DNA of 64,000 nt from Acinetobacter populi (GTDB lineage: Bacteria > Pseudomonadota > Gammaproteobacteria > Pseudomonadales > Moraxellaceae): the NCBI RefSeq assembly GCF_002174125.1, contig NZ_NEXX01000005.1:62001-126000 (forward strand), written 5' to 3'. A program made the position numbers and the translations under genes. The notes below the pieces were generated by a model. That model was not told the origin of the DNA. It did no database searches and worked only from the letters and a program-made list of their open reading frames with translations. This document shows, in pieces, positions 19,064-27,599 of the stretch. How positions within the stretch are numbered: the first letter of the stretch is position 1; every line of letters begins with the position of its first letter.

Positions 19064-19076
19064 AAGACCTCCTTAC

Positions 19077-19859
19077 TTAAACAAATAATGCGGAAAAAAT
19101 TAAATAGACAGCAATAACCGTAACCGCTGTGGCAAATATTTTTTGTACCGTTTGTACTGGAATCAAGGTGATGATACAACGTCCGATTAACATGCCAATA
19201 ACACACGCCAAGACAAAACTAAATGTGACTTCAAGAGGGTAGTGAAACCCGTCTAATACATGAATCGAGATACTTAAACCACCTATTAAAAAAATAATCA
19301 TTAGTGATGTGGCAACAATACTGTACATGTCTAAATTGGTGATTTTGCGTAGTGCAGGCACAATTACAAAACCGCCACCAACACCCAGTAACCCTGTCAA
19401 TAAACCTGCTATCACGCCCAGTCCACCCAGTATTGAGGCAGTTTTAATATTCCAGATAAAACGCCCTGTCGAGGGACTGACCTTACAAGGGGGATTTTCA
19501 AAATCATTGACTTTATTAAAGAAAATACGATAAGCCACAATCAGCATCACTACTGCGAAAACCAGTGTTAGCCAGATTGGTTCAACAATATGAGATAGGT
19601 GTACACCATAGCGTGCAGATGGAATACTAATTAAGGCAATCCAGATAGCAGCTCGATAACGGACTATCTTGTTAAATAAGCCCTGAACGGTACCAATCAG
19701 GGCTGCCAAAGTAATGGCAAATAACCCAACTGGTGCAGCCTGTGCCACTGTCCAGCCTTGACTTGCCATCAGTGCAGGAACGGCCAGAATCCCGCCACCA
19801 GCTCCTGTCAAGCCAAGCAAGCAACCAATCGCTAAACCCTCTATGACTAGTAAAAACAT
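19077..19859 (-). CDS. TauE/SafE family sulfite/anion exporter
   Basis: A 260-residue inner-membrane protein with about eight hydrophobic segments in two repeated halves. Each half has a glycine-rich motif (GLTGAGGGILAVPAL near residue 18 and GLLGVGGGFVIVPAL near 160), diagnostic of TauE/SafE. Family members export sulfite, sulfoacetate or related anions. In this operon with persulfide dioxygenase (which makes sulfite) and sulfide:quinone reductase, sulfite export is the likely role. It follows the SQR fusion gene with about a 100-bp gap. Confidence 0.88.
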   Translation of the reverse strand: MFLLVIEGLAIGCLLGLTGAGGGILAVPALMASQGWTVAQAAPVGLFAITLAALIGTVQGLFNKIVRYRAAIWIALISIPSARYGVHLSHIVEPIWLTLVFAVVMLIVAYRIFFNKVNDFENPPCKVSPSTGRFIWNIKTASILGGLGVIAGLLTGLLGVGGGFVIVPALRKITNLDMYSIVATSLMIIFLIGGLSISIHVLDGFHYPLEVTFSFVLACVIGMLIGRCIITLIPVQTVQKIFATAVTVIAVYLIFSALFV

Positions 19860-19960
19860 ACCGTGAACCGCCTTTTATCTCATACCGAATCATTTTTTAA
19901 AGGCAAAAAAACCCCACAACCATCTTCCAGAAAAGATAGGTTATTGATGTATAAAATGAT

Positions 19961-21628
19961 TTAGTCAGTCTTGAATTTAGGTTTAACCAACCATTCATGC
20001 CCTTTAAGCATACCGTCCCAGTAAATAGGCGGTAAAATTTGTTCCTTTAATAGCCATGCCATACGAGATGGTCTTTCTCCATCTAGAAACCATTTAGGGA
20101 AACTCGGTAACAGTTTGCCGCCATAGCCAAATTCAGCCAGTACAATTTTGCCTCGCTCTACGGTGAGTGGGCATGAACCATAACCGTCATAATGAGCAAA
20201 TTGTTCGCTGCCTTTTAGATATTGCAGCACGTTAACCGCAACAATCGGTGCTTGTTTCCGTGCGGCTGCGGCAGTTTTGGCATTTGGGGCATTCATCACA
20301 TCACCCAAAGCAAAAATATCAGGATATTTGGGGTTGCTATGCTGTAAGGTATCTTGATTGACATCCAACCAACCTGCGGCATCGACTAAAGAACTGGCAC
20401 GAATAAAGTCAGGCGCTTGCTGTGGTGGTACAACATGCAACATATCAAATTCTGTTGCCATGATCGATTTGCTTTCACCTGTTGTGACCTGAAACCATGC
20501 CCGTTTTTGCTGACCATCAACCTTAATGAGTTGATGATTAAAATTGAGATTGATACCGTATTGTGCAACGTATTCCATCAATGCAGGCACATAGGCGGCC
20601 ACGCCAAATAACACTGCACCTGTATTATAGAAATCAATCTGAATATCTTTCAGTACACTCTGTTTCTGCCAGTGATCTGCCGATAAATACATGGCTTTTT
20701 GTGGCGCACCGGCACATTTAATGGGCATGGGTGGCTGGGTAAATAAAGCTTTACCTTTATTCAGATTCTGTACAAGTTGCCATGTATAAGGAGCAAGGTC
20801 ATAACGGTAATTTGATGTGACACCATTTTTCCCCAGTGTCTCCACCAATCCCTCTATACCATGCCAATTGAGTTTTAGTCCTGAACAAATCACCAGAGCA
20901 TTATAACTTAGAGGTTTACACCCTTCTAAAATCACCTGTTTATTTTCAGGGTCAAAAGCAGCAACGGCATGCTGAATCCATTTGACTTTTTGTGGGATTA
21001 ATTTACGCATCTGACGTGCAGTTTTTTCTGGTGAAAAAATACCACCGCCCACCATCGTCCAACCAGGTTGATAATAATGGATATCGGCAGGGTCAATGAT
21101 GGCAATATCCAAATCAGCCTGACGTGATAATAGGCTTGCAGCAACGGAAATTCCTGCTGCTCCTGCACCAACAATCACCACCGTATATTTTCCAGTACTA
21201 CTTTGTGGATTTGCCTGTTTTAACACACGGGGAACAATACCCTGTAAGTTATAACCCAACGTTTTTGCAGTGAGTAAAGTCTGTTCAAGATTCTGCTCAC
21301 GTCCTTGCGATAATGCCCAGAGTGTAATTGAGCGTGTACCTGTGCGGCAAAATGCCAATAACGGTTTTTTGGCATTTTGATACATCATTCTAAATGCCTG
21401 TGCCTGCTCATCCGTTACCTGACCACTGGTGACAGGCAAATATTCAACGGTTATGCCCTGTTGTTCTGCTGCCTGTTGAATTTCGATAATATTGGGCTGA
21501 TCTGCTCCCTCGCCATCAGGTCGATTACATATAATGGTTTTGACTCCTTGTACTGCAATCGCTCTCACATCCTGTGCGGTAATCTGTTCCGAAACTAGAA
21601 ACTCAGCATTGAGCTGTTTAAGTTGCAT
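19961..21628 (-). CDS. DUF442 phosphatase-like domain fused to sulfide:quinone oxidoreductase
   Basis: A 555-residue fusion. Residues 1-110 form a DUF442 (TIGR01244-type) domain with the Cys-x4-Arg loop CRTGTRS (94-100). From about 147 a flavoprotein begins with VVIVGAGAAGIS and continues as a type II SQR, with redox-type cysteines in MPIKCAGAPQK and GYGSCPLT and a C-terminal hydrophobic amphipathic tail for membrane contact. SQR oxidises sulfide to persulfide and reduces quinone. It is co-transcribed with the persulfide dioxygenase 12 bp upstream. The start is supported by AAGGAGA. The biochemical partner role of DUF442 is inferred to be sulfur transfer. Confidence 0.88.
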   Translation of the reverse strand: MQLKQLNAEFLVSEQITAQDVRAIAVQGVKTIICNRPDGEGADQPNIIEIQQAAEQQGITVEYLPVTSGQVTDEQAQAFRMMYQNAKKPLLAFCRTGTRSITLWALSQGREQNLEQTLLTAKTLGYNLQGIVPRVLKQANPQSSTGKYTVVIVGAGAAGISVAASLLSRQADLDIAIIDPADIHYYQPGWTMVGGGIFSPEKTARQMRKLIPQKVKWIQHAVAAFDPENKQVILEGCKPLSYNALVICSGLKLNWHGIEGLVETLGKNGVTSNYRYDLAPYTWQLVQNLNKGKALFTQPPMPIKCAGAPQKAMYLSADHWQKQSVLKDIQIDFYNTGAVLFGVAAYVPALMEYVAQYGINLNFNHQLIKVDGQQKRAWFQVTTGESKSIMATEFDMLHVVPPQQAPDFIRASSLVDAAGWLDVNQDTLQHSNPKYPDIFALGDVMNAPNAKTAAAARKQAPIVAVNVLQYLKGSEQFAHYDGYGSCPLTVERGKIVLAEFGYGGKLLPSFPKWFLDGERPSRMAWLLKEQILPPIYWDGMLKGHEWLVKPKFKTD

Positions 21629-21640
21629 GACATTATCTCC

Positions 21641-22324
21641 TTATTTGCCACAGGCTTTATTGGCAGGTAAAGCAATATCAATTTTCTTTGGATAAGGTAA
21701 ATTTAGCTTCTGCATAATGTCGATAAATTCCTGTTTGCTTCGTCCATTGCCTAAACGTGCATTATGTAAACGTTCTTGTCCAACTGTTGAAGACAGTCCG
21801 CCGTTGTAATCATGGCCTGGGTAAACAATAGTTTCATCGGGCAAAGAAAAAATTTGTTGATGAATACTGTCATATAAGGTTGCAGCATTACCCTCCTGAA
21901 AATCAGTGCGACCACAGCCATCTATCAGTAAGGCATCACCTGTAAATACCATGCCCTCGACCACATAACTGGTACAGGCATTGGTATGCCCAGGGGTATA
22001 ACGGGCTTCAACTAAAATATCGCCAATCCGAATTGCACTTTTATCAGTGATAAAAATATCACCACATGCTACCCCAGAATTGCGATGTAACACCGTTTTA
22101 CAACCGAATTTTTCCCTTAACTGATTGGCAGCCGTCACATGGTCAGCATGAACATGGGTATCTAAGCTATATGCCAAAGTTAAGTTCTTTACTGCCAATA
22201 GCTGGGCATAATGTTCAATCTCGGAAACCACAGGGTCAATCAATACAGCTTCCCGTGTATCCTCACAGGCTAATAAATAGGTATATGTCGAACTTTCCTT
22301 TTCAAAAAATTGATGAAATATCAT
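21641..22324 (-). CDS. Persulfide dioxygenase-like metallo-beta-lactamase-fold protein
   Basis: A 227-residue ETHE1/Blh-type protein that oxidises glutathione persulfide to sulfite in characterised relatives. Visible motifs are the metal-binding THVHADHVTAA, GHTNACTS, the metal-ligand Asp in TGDALLIDGCGRTDF and the final YPGHDY. These are distinctive for the persulfide dioxygenase subgroup, which uses a single Fe(II). First gene of the sulfide operon, preceded by an excellent sigma-54 promoter. Glyoxalase II is an alternative family member, but the CGRTDF segment and operon favour persulfide chemistry. Confidence 0.88.
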   Translation of the reverse strand: MIFHQFFEKESSTYTYLLACEDTREAVLIDPVVSEIEHYAQLLAVKNLTLAYSLDTHVHADHVTAANQLREKFGCKTVLHRNSGVACGDIFITDKSAIRIGDILVEARYTPGHTNACTSYVVEGMVFTGDALLIDGCGRTDFQEGNAATLYDSIHQQIFSLPDETIVYPGHDYNGGLSSTVGQERLHNARLGNGRSKQEFIDIMQKLNLPYPKKIDIALPANKACGK

Positions 22325-22364
22325 AGGTATTTTTCTCGAATCAAATCAGCTTATATTCTAATTT

Positions 22365-22380
22365 TGCAAATACAATGCCA
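22365..22380 (-). promoter_or_regulatory. Sigma-54 promoter of the sulfide oxidation operon
   Basis: On the minus strand TGGCATTGTATTTGCA, a near-perfect -24/-12 promoter (TGGCA...TTGCA, GG and GC 10 bases apart). The predicted start is about 30 bp before the persulfide dioxygenase ATG. The adjacent sigma-54 activator gene and palindrome at 22478-22501 complete the circuit. Confidence 0.85.
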
Positions 22381-22477
22381 ATTTTATCTTTTAATTTTAT
22401 ATACAGTAAAATCAATTAAATATATTCGTTTTACTTATCCTGGTATTTCAATCAACTTATTTTTGTTTCATAATTTG

Positions 22478-22501
22478 TTTCAAATGTTGCAACAAATGAA
22501 A
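22478..22501. promoter_or_regulatory. Palindromic activator site for the sulfide regulator
   Basis: 24-base dyad with half-sites TTTCAAATGTTG and CAACAAATGAAA, matching at 10 of 12 positions. It is centred about 110 bp upstream of the sigma-54 promoter and ends 6 bp before the activator's own ATG, so binding could both activate the operon and limit the regulator's own expression. Confidence 0.7.
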
Positions 22502-22507
22502 TAATAC

Positions 22508-23494
22508 ATGAAACACCAGCCACAAAAAATCGAATGCAGCCCTATACAACTAGAATTAAGTCAAAAATTTCATAGTTGCTCCAAAGAAATGCGGCATATG
22601 TATTCAATTATTGAAAAAGTAGCGGTGACTGAATTTCCTGTCTTGGTTCGTGGAGAATCTGGTAGCGGTAAAGAGTTGGTTGCCCAAGCCATCCACCATT
22701 ACAGTCAGCGTAAGAATGAGGTTTTTATTGCCATTAACTGTGCTGCACTCAATGCCAATATTCTGGAAAGTGAACTGTTTGGACATGTTAAAGGGGCATT
22801 TACAGGGGCAATTAGAGAACATAAAGGCGTATTTGAACGTGCGGCAGGTGGCACATTATTTTTAGATGAAATTGCCGAAATTCCACTGGAATTACAAGCC
22901 AAGTTATTGCGTATTCTGGAAACAGGTGAATTTACCCCAATGGGTGGGGAAAAATCTATTAAATCTGATGTGCGTATTATTACCGCAACCCATCGGGCAC
23001 TAAGAGAAGAAGCTCGACTGGGGCATTTTCGACAGGATTTACTCTATCGCTTACGGGTGATTCCGATTTTTATCCCCCCTTTACGTGAGCGTAAACAGGA
23101 TATTCCTCTCATTGCCGAGGCAATTTTAAAAGAACAGCAAGACAGTGTAAAAACCAGCCCTAGACTTACACAGCAGGCGATCAACGTATTGACAAATTAT
23201 GACTGGCCTGGCAATGTACGAGAACTTAAAAATACGCTGCTCTATGCACTTACCATGGCAAATGGGCAATCCCATATTGACGTCACAGACTTACCAGATG
23301 AAATCAGTCATACCCAGTACCACAGTGACTATATCACCTCATTAAAGCAATCCCCACAAAGAGGAAAGTTAAAAAAAGACACCGTGCAAAAGATGTTATT
23401 CAAATATCAGTATGATTTCACCCTAACAGCTCAAGCACTGGGTATCAGCAGAACTACATTATGGCGCTATCGCAAGTTATTTAATTTATCCTGA
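22508..23494 (+). CDS. Short FisR-like sigma-54 activator of sulfide genes
   Basis: A 328-residue NtrC-type activator. The AAA+ domain begins almost at once, with Walker A GESGSGKE (about 54-61) and GAFTGA (about 97-102), and a Fis-type helix-turn-helix ends the protein ([20 protein letters not shown]). Characterised FisR proteins sense sulfane sulfur through cysteines in an N-terminal receiver domain. Here only about 30 residues precede the ATPase, with C10 and C24 as the only candidate sensors there. Divergent from the sulfide operon, which has a sigma-54 promoter. Sulfide control is inferred from context. Confidence 0.82.
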   Translation: MKHQPQKIECSPIQLELSQKFHSCSKEMRHMYSIIEKVAVTEFPVLVRGESGSGKELVAQAIHHYSQRKNEVFIAINCAALNANILESELFGHVKGAFTGAIREHKGVFERAAGGTLFLDEIAEIPLELQAKLLRILETGEFTPMGGEKSIKSDVRIITATHRALREEARLGHFRQDLLYRLRVIPIFIPPLRERKQDIPLIAEAILKEQQDSVKTSPRLTQQAINVLTNYDWPGNVRELKNTLLYALTMANGQSHIDVTDLPDEISHTQYHSDYITSLKQSPQRGKLKKDTVQKMLFKYQYDFTLTAQALGISRTTLWRYRKLFNLS

Positions 23495-23531
23495 AAATTG
23501 ACCATTTATCATTATAAAAAATGGTCAATTT
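23495..23531. terminator. Bidirectional terminator between the FisR-like gene and the SDR relic
   Basis: Thirteen-base perfect inverted repeat (AAATTGACCATTT / AAATGGTCAATTT) with an 11-base loop, starting at the last base pair of the FisR-like stop codon. A/T-rich flanks on both sides allow function for both converging genes. Confidence 0.75.
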
Positions 23532-23563
23532 CATCTAAGATTATAATGTTATGCAGCGCGTTA

Positions 23564-24300
23564 TTATTGTGAAGTATAAGAGCCATCAACAGTATATTGA
23601 CTACCTGTCACAAAAGAAGCTTCATCAGATAACAGAAATGCCACTACTTGAGCAACTTCTTCTGGTTTACCCAAACGACCAATTGGATGAAGTTTCACTA
23701 ATTCTGATTCCTCAAATTCTCCAATTAATGGGGTTTGTATATACCCAGGATGAACTGAATTAATACGTATACCTTGATCAGCATACTCCAATGACGCGGT
23801 CTTTGTCAGACCAGTCACACCATGCTTAGCTGCAACATATCCTGAAATATTTTTTGTCCCGACCAAACCTAAGATAGATGCGGTATTAACAATTGCACCA
23901 CCGCCTAATTTAAGCATTGCTGGAATCTGATAATGTAGTCCATAGAAAACAGCATTCAAATTAATATCTATCACTCTGCGCCAAGCCTCTATACTCAGCT
24001 CAGCAATCGGATTGACTTCACCTAAAATACCCGCATTATTAAATGCAGAGCCCCAAAGCTTTCCACCGCAAACTCAACAGCTTATTTCATTTCCTTTGGA
24101 TGAGATGTATCTGTTTTATTCGCAACAGCATGACCGCCAGCAGCCATAGTTTCAGCTGCGACTTTCTCAGCCGCATCAAAATTAATATCTGAAACAACAA
24201 CTTTTGCCCCTTGCTCAGCAAGAAGCAGCACTGTGCTTCGCCCAATGCCCGAACCTGCACCTGTAACTAAAGCCACTTTATTATTAAAACGTGTTGACAT
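23564..24300 (-). pseudogene. Broken short-chain dehydrogenase/reductase
   Basis: Two parts of one SDR. The N-terminal part (24082-24300) has the NAD motif TGAGSGIG and ends at a premature TAA after HPKEMK. The next codons continue in frame (AVEFAVESFGAL), then a short deletion shifts the frame just before NNAGILG. The remainder (to 23564) contains the active-site YVAAKHG and a normal C-terminus (VDGSYTSQ). It resembles glucose/3-oxoacyl-type SDRs of about 250 residues. The catalytic residues are present, but the protein cannot be made whole. Confidence 0.85.
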
Positions 24301-24365
24301 CTTAAACCTCTCTTCTTTATAAAATGAGCATATTAGCCATACTCGCGCTTGAACCGTTTTATGTC

Positions 24366-24998
24366 CTACTTCTTCACTTGAATTGCAAATTGAATTACAT
24401 GGTATTTTCCGTTATGTAACTTGCCTTCGTAACGTTCCTGCTCTCCCACATAAAAATGATAGAAATGATCATTTTTAAATACCGAAAAAATCAACATTGG
24501 GTCGTATAAATAATTGATATCTTTAGGACCACCAGTTTGATAATGGATTTGCTCTTTGAAATAAAACTCTCCAATAAACCAACCATTGTCTGTCAATGAT
24601 TGACGAATCCCAGTGAGTACCTTAAATTGCGTATTTTCATCAAAATGCCCATACACACACATCACATTTTGATAACGTTCTCTTGGTCATTCGACATCAC
24701 TGAGATCAATATTTCTAAGTGTAAAATCAAATCCAGCGTCTTGAGCTTTTGCAGACAAGTGTTGCAAAGCAACTTTTGAATAATCCCATATTTCTGCCGA
24801 AATTGAATCATTTTGCTGTCTTGCTTTATCCGCCAAATAAAGGATATTCCGCCCTTCACCCTCTGCGATAGCAAGAGTTTTTCCCACAATTGGAACCTGA
24901 TCTGCTATCTGTTGAATAAAATGATTGGGCGAAATGCCATACAGATCCTGTGTTTGCGAATAAAGGCTATGCCAATGCTGATTCAGATCGCTTTCCAA
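24366..24998 (-). pseudogene. Class I SAM methyltransferase (TehB-like) with an in-frame stop
   Basis: A 211-codon frame interrupted by one TGA at 24687-24689. On both sides the same frame reads as one methyltransferase: IAEGEGRN (SAM loop, motif I) and RNIDLSDVE before the stop, PRERYQNV and VYGHFDENTQFKVL after it. The stop most likely replaces a Trp codon. The start would be TTG at 24998, right after the AhpD-like gene. Small SAM methyltransferases of this kind detoxify thiols or tellurite, which would fit the sulfur context. A sequencing error is possible. Confidence 0.8.
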
Positions 24999-25010
24999 TG
25001 ATCGAAAAAA

Positions 25011-25346
25011 TTAGGCTGTGAATTCTTTAAATGCTTCCAATGCATTCGCTGCATACATCAATGAGGGACCGCCCCCCATATAAACTGCAACCCCAAGCAC
25101 TTCTTCCAATTCTTGTAATGTCATCCCCATTTTGACTAGGGTTCTGACATGAAAACCTATGCATCCATCACATCGTGCTGCAACACCAATAGCTAAAGCA
25201 ATCAATTCCTTAGTTTTAGGATCAATAACACCTTCACGCATTGCAACTTGTGACAATTGATTAAAACTTTTCATTAAATCAGGAGAATCCTGCGCTAATG
25301 TCTTTAAGTTTCCTGAAATATTTTGAGTTAATTCTTTGTACTTCAT
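25011..25346 (-). CDS. AhpD-like carboxymuconolactone decarboxylase-family protein
   Basis: A 111-residue protein with the redox pair C-x-x-C in ARCDGCIGFHV (about residues 59-62) and the conserved His three residues on, the peroxidase signature of AhpD-like proteins. It is therefore more likely a disulfide/peroxide-handling protein than a true carboxymuconolactone decarboxylase. It lies between the rhodanese gene and the damaged methyltransferase in the same direction. The substrate is unknown. Confidence 0.82.
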   Translation of the reverse strand: MKYKELTQNISGNLKTLAQDSPDLMKSFNQLSQVAMREGVIDPKTKELIALAIGVAARCDGCIGFHVRTLVKMGMTLQELEEVLGVAVYMGGGPSLMYAANALEAFKEFTA

Positions 25347-25401
25347 GATTTTCTCACTTGAATGTCCATAAACTTAGATTAGACTTAAAATAGAAATCTA
25401 G

Positions 25402-25797
25402 TTATTTCTCTACTGGATAACCCTGCTCTAGCCATGCTTGGAATCCACCCTGAACAGATTTCACCTGAGTAAAACCCATATTCTGTAAAGTATCTGTAGC
25501 CAGAGCTGATCGGCCACCCGTCCCACAAATCAAATAAATCGGCTGATCCTTCAAATGCTCAAGCGCTTGGGCAGTATCACAGTGATGACTGGCGAACGGG
25601 TGCTGATGAATACGCATTTCTAAAACCCCACGTGGATAGTTCACAGCGCGATCAATAGCCGCTGCTTGAAACTCTTCGGGCTCGCGCACATCGATGAGAA
25701 TTGTTTTATGGTTTTTCATGGCTTCAAATAAGTCTGCGACAGTCACTTCTTGAATTCGGTTTTTTGCCATTGAAATTAATTGCTCTGCTGTTTTCAT
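25402..25797 (-). CDS. Rhodanese-domain sulfurtransferase
   Basis: A 131-residue single-domain rhodanese. The signature IDVREPEEFQ lies near residue 35 and the active-site loop CGTGGRSALA near 90, with the persulfide-forming Cys. It would move sulfane sulfur to thiols or cyanide. It follows the truncated YeeE-like gene in the same direction, an arrangement seen in sulfide-responsive operons. It has a strong ribosome site (GGTGAAGGG) and its own frame is intact, although its neighbours are broken. Confidence 0.88.
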   Translation of the reverse strand: MKTAEQLISMAKNRIQEVTVADLFEAMKNHKTILIDVREPEEFQAAAIDRAVNYPRGVLEMRIHQHPFASHHCDTAQALEHLKDQPIYLICGTGGRSALATDTLQNMGFTQVKSVQGGFQAWLEQGYPVEK

Positions 25798-25880
25798 TAC
25801 CCTTCACCTCTTCCGATCTATAAAAATCTGGTCTCTGATTAAATATTCATATCTTTAAAATACAGTTTTAAAATTTGGCC

Positions 25881-26153
25881 CTAAGCGACTAAAAAGCCTG
25901 CAATGATCATCATCAGAGGGCTTGCATTTAGTTCAATTTCTGGCTGAACAAATAATCTATAAATAAACGGTGTGATAATTAAACCAGATAAAAACCAAAT
26001 TTCTGATGTTTTAAAAATTATTTGCGGGTTTAAAACTTGCCCAATAAGTCCGCTAATACCTGCGATACGACCATGTACGAAAAGGTAACCAACCACAGCA
26101 ACACCAAGCAATAATCCACCTAAAAATGAAATGAGATAGTCATACATGGACAT
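25881..26153 (-). pseudogene. Truncated YeeE/YedE-family sulfur transporter
   Basis: 90 residues with three hydrophobic segments, starting MSMYDYLISFLGG, including the loop HGRIAGISGLIGQVL typical of small YeeE/YedE proteins. The frame stops after IIAGFLVA, exactly where intact members (about 135-145 residues) continue into the conserved GCTSGHGxCG thiosulfate/sulfur motif. That second half is absent, so the protein is probably non-functional. A 53-bp palindrome overlaps its start codon. Confidence 0.75.
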
Positions 26154-26201
26154 TAATATTATATAATAATGTATTTTATATTTTTATATAATATTAATGT
26201 C
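26149..26201. promoter_or_regulatory. 18-bp perfect inverted repeat over the YeeE-like start
   Basis: Arms 26149-26166 and 26184-26201 are exact reverse complements (GACATTAATATTATATAA and its complement) separated by 17 bases. The arms carry AATATTATAT blocks like the AT-rich operators of ArsR-type sulfide repressors (BigR/SqrR group). No such repressor gene is in the window. It could equally act as a hairpin. Confidence 0.6.
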
Positions 26202-26316
26202 TATTCAAGCATTCGCTTTATTTCTTTGTATAGTTAGATCATGAAAAAATACATACAAGTTAAGGCTATGATGTTATTTTACCAGTCCTGCATCTTTTTT
26301 TAAAGTTTGAGTCTGT

Positions 26317-27546
26317 ATGCAATCAACTTCTTTTCAAAAATTATCTCGTTCAACTTTATTATTTCCACTGGCATTAGTGGTCTTCGAATTTGCAGTCTAT
26401 ATTTGTAATGATTTAATTCAGCCTGCGATGTTGAGCATTACACAGGATTTTGGTGTAAGTTCGACATGGGCACCTTCCTCTATGTCTTTTTACTTATTGG
26501 GCGGTGCCTGTATTGCATGGTTACTCGGTCCTTTATCAGATCGTTTAGGGCGTAAACGTGTGTTACTGGCAGGGGTCATGTTTTTTACCATTTGCTGCCT
26601 GCTCATTTTACTTACGCAGAATATACAGCAGTTTCTGACTTTACGCTTATTGCAGGGAATGGGATTATCGGTAATTAGTGCTGTGGGCTATGCTGCCATT
26701 CAGGAAATTTTTACCGAACGTGATGCGATTAAAGTCATGGCATTGATGGCTAATATTTCTCTTTTAGCACCTTTGCTTGGTCCTATATTGGGTGCATTTT
26801 TAATTGATTATGTTTCTTGGCATTGGGGGTTTGTAGCGATTGCCAGTTTATCATTTTTAAGCTGGTTTGGTCTAAAAAGCAAAATGCCTGAACAGCAACA
26901 AAAACCGATAAAACAACCTTTTATCTATTTATTTAAGGATTTTAAAAAAATATATTTTGATCGGAATTTTTTGGGATTAACCCTTGCTTTACCAATCATT
27001 GCCGTGCCTTTAATGCTTTGGGTTGCTTTATCCCCAGTCATATTGGTTAAGGCATTGGGTTTTAGCAGTATGCAATATGGTTTGGCGCAGTTCCCGATCT
27101 TCTTTGCCCTTATTGCGGGTAATATTGTCTTGCTTAAGGTGATTGATCGCTTTCCTTTAGGAAAAACTGCGTTAATTGGTGTGCCGATCATGTTCTTGGG
27201 GGCATTGTTTCTGCTCTTTGGTGCGATCTCGAATATTTATTTGGTGCCTTGTTTATTGATCGGTATGACATTGATTAGTTTTGGAGAAGGCTTTAGTTTT
27301 TCGGTCATGTATCGTTTTGCCTTGATGTCTTCCAATATCAGTAAAGGTACGGTGGCCGCAGCAGTTTCCATGTTCTTAATGTTTAGCTTTTTTATTATCA
27401 TCGAATTGGTACGGGTGTTATATATGCATTTTCATATCCCTGCTTTTGCATGGGCATGTTTTTGCTTGATCGGATTATGGTTTATTTGTCCTCAAGTGAT
27501 GTTAAAACGTATCATGCAACAGCGTTTAAATGCGAAGCAATTTTAG
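26317..27546 (+). CDS. craA: MFS drug efflux pump, CraA/MdfA type
   Basis: A 409-residue, 12-helix proton/drug antiporter of the inner membrane. The first helix carries E24 and D32 in the spacing of the functional MdfA residues E26 and D34, followed by IQPAML and the loop motif GPLSDRLGRKRV. The whole N-half resembles A. baumannii CraA, which exports chloramphenicol. The gene stands alone and faces away from the YeeE-like gene. The exact drug range cannot be read from sequence. Confidence 0.85.
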   Translation: MQSTSFQKLSRSTLLFPLALVVFEFAVYICNDLIQPAMLSITQDFGVSSTWAPSSMSFYLLGGACIAWLLGPLSDRLGRKRVLLAGVMFFTICCLLILLTQNIQQFLTLRLLQGMGLSVISAVGYAAIQEIFTERDAIKVMALMANISLLAPLLGPILGAFLIDYVSWHWGFVAIASLSFLSWFGLKSKMPEQQQKPIKQPFIYLFKDFKKIYFDRNFLGLTLALPIIAVPLMLWVALSPVILVKALGFSSMQYGLAQFPIFFALIAGNIVLLKVIDRFPLGKTALIGVPIMFLGALFLLFGAISNIYLVPCLLIGMTLISFGEGFSFSVMYRFALMSSNISKGTVAAAVSMFLMFSFFIIIELVRVLYMHFHIPAFAWACFCLIGLWFICPQVMLKRIMQQRLNAKQF

Positions 27547-27599
27547 TTTTGATTTTTAAATACTCATTATTAATGATAAAAAGAAGATCATAATTGATA

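Noticed and set aside
23551-23763. 70-codon frame on the plus strand after the FisR-like gene
   Set aside because: It runs antisense through the conserved C-terminus of the SDR relic and past the bidirectional terminator. No independent evidence for a gene.
25011-25346. Carboxymuconolactone decarboxylase (pcaC) for the aromatic pathways
   Set aside because: The CxxC-plus-His active site is AhpD-like, no protocatechuate genes are in the window, and the gene lies in a sulfur/thiol block.
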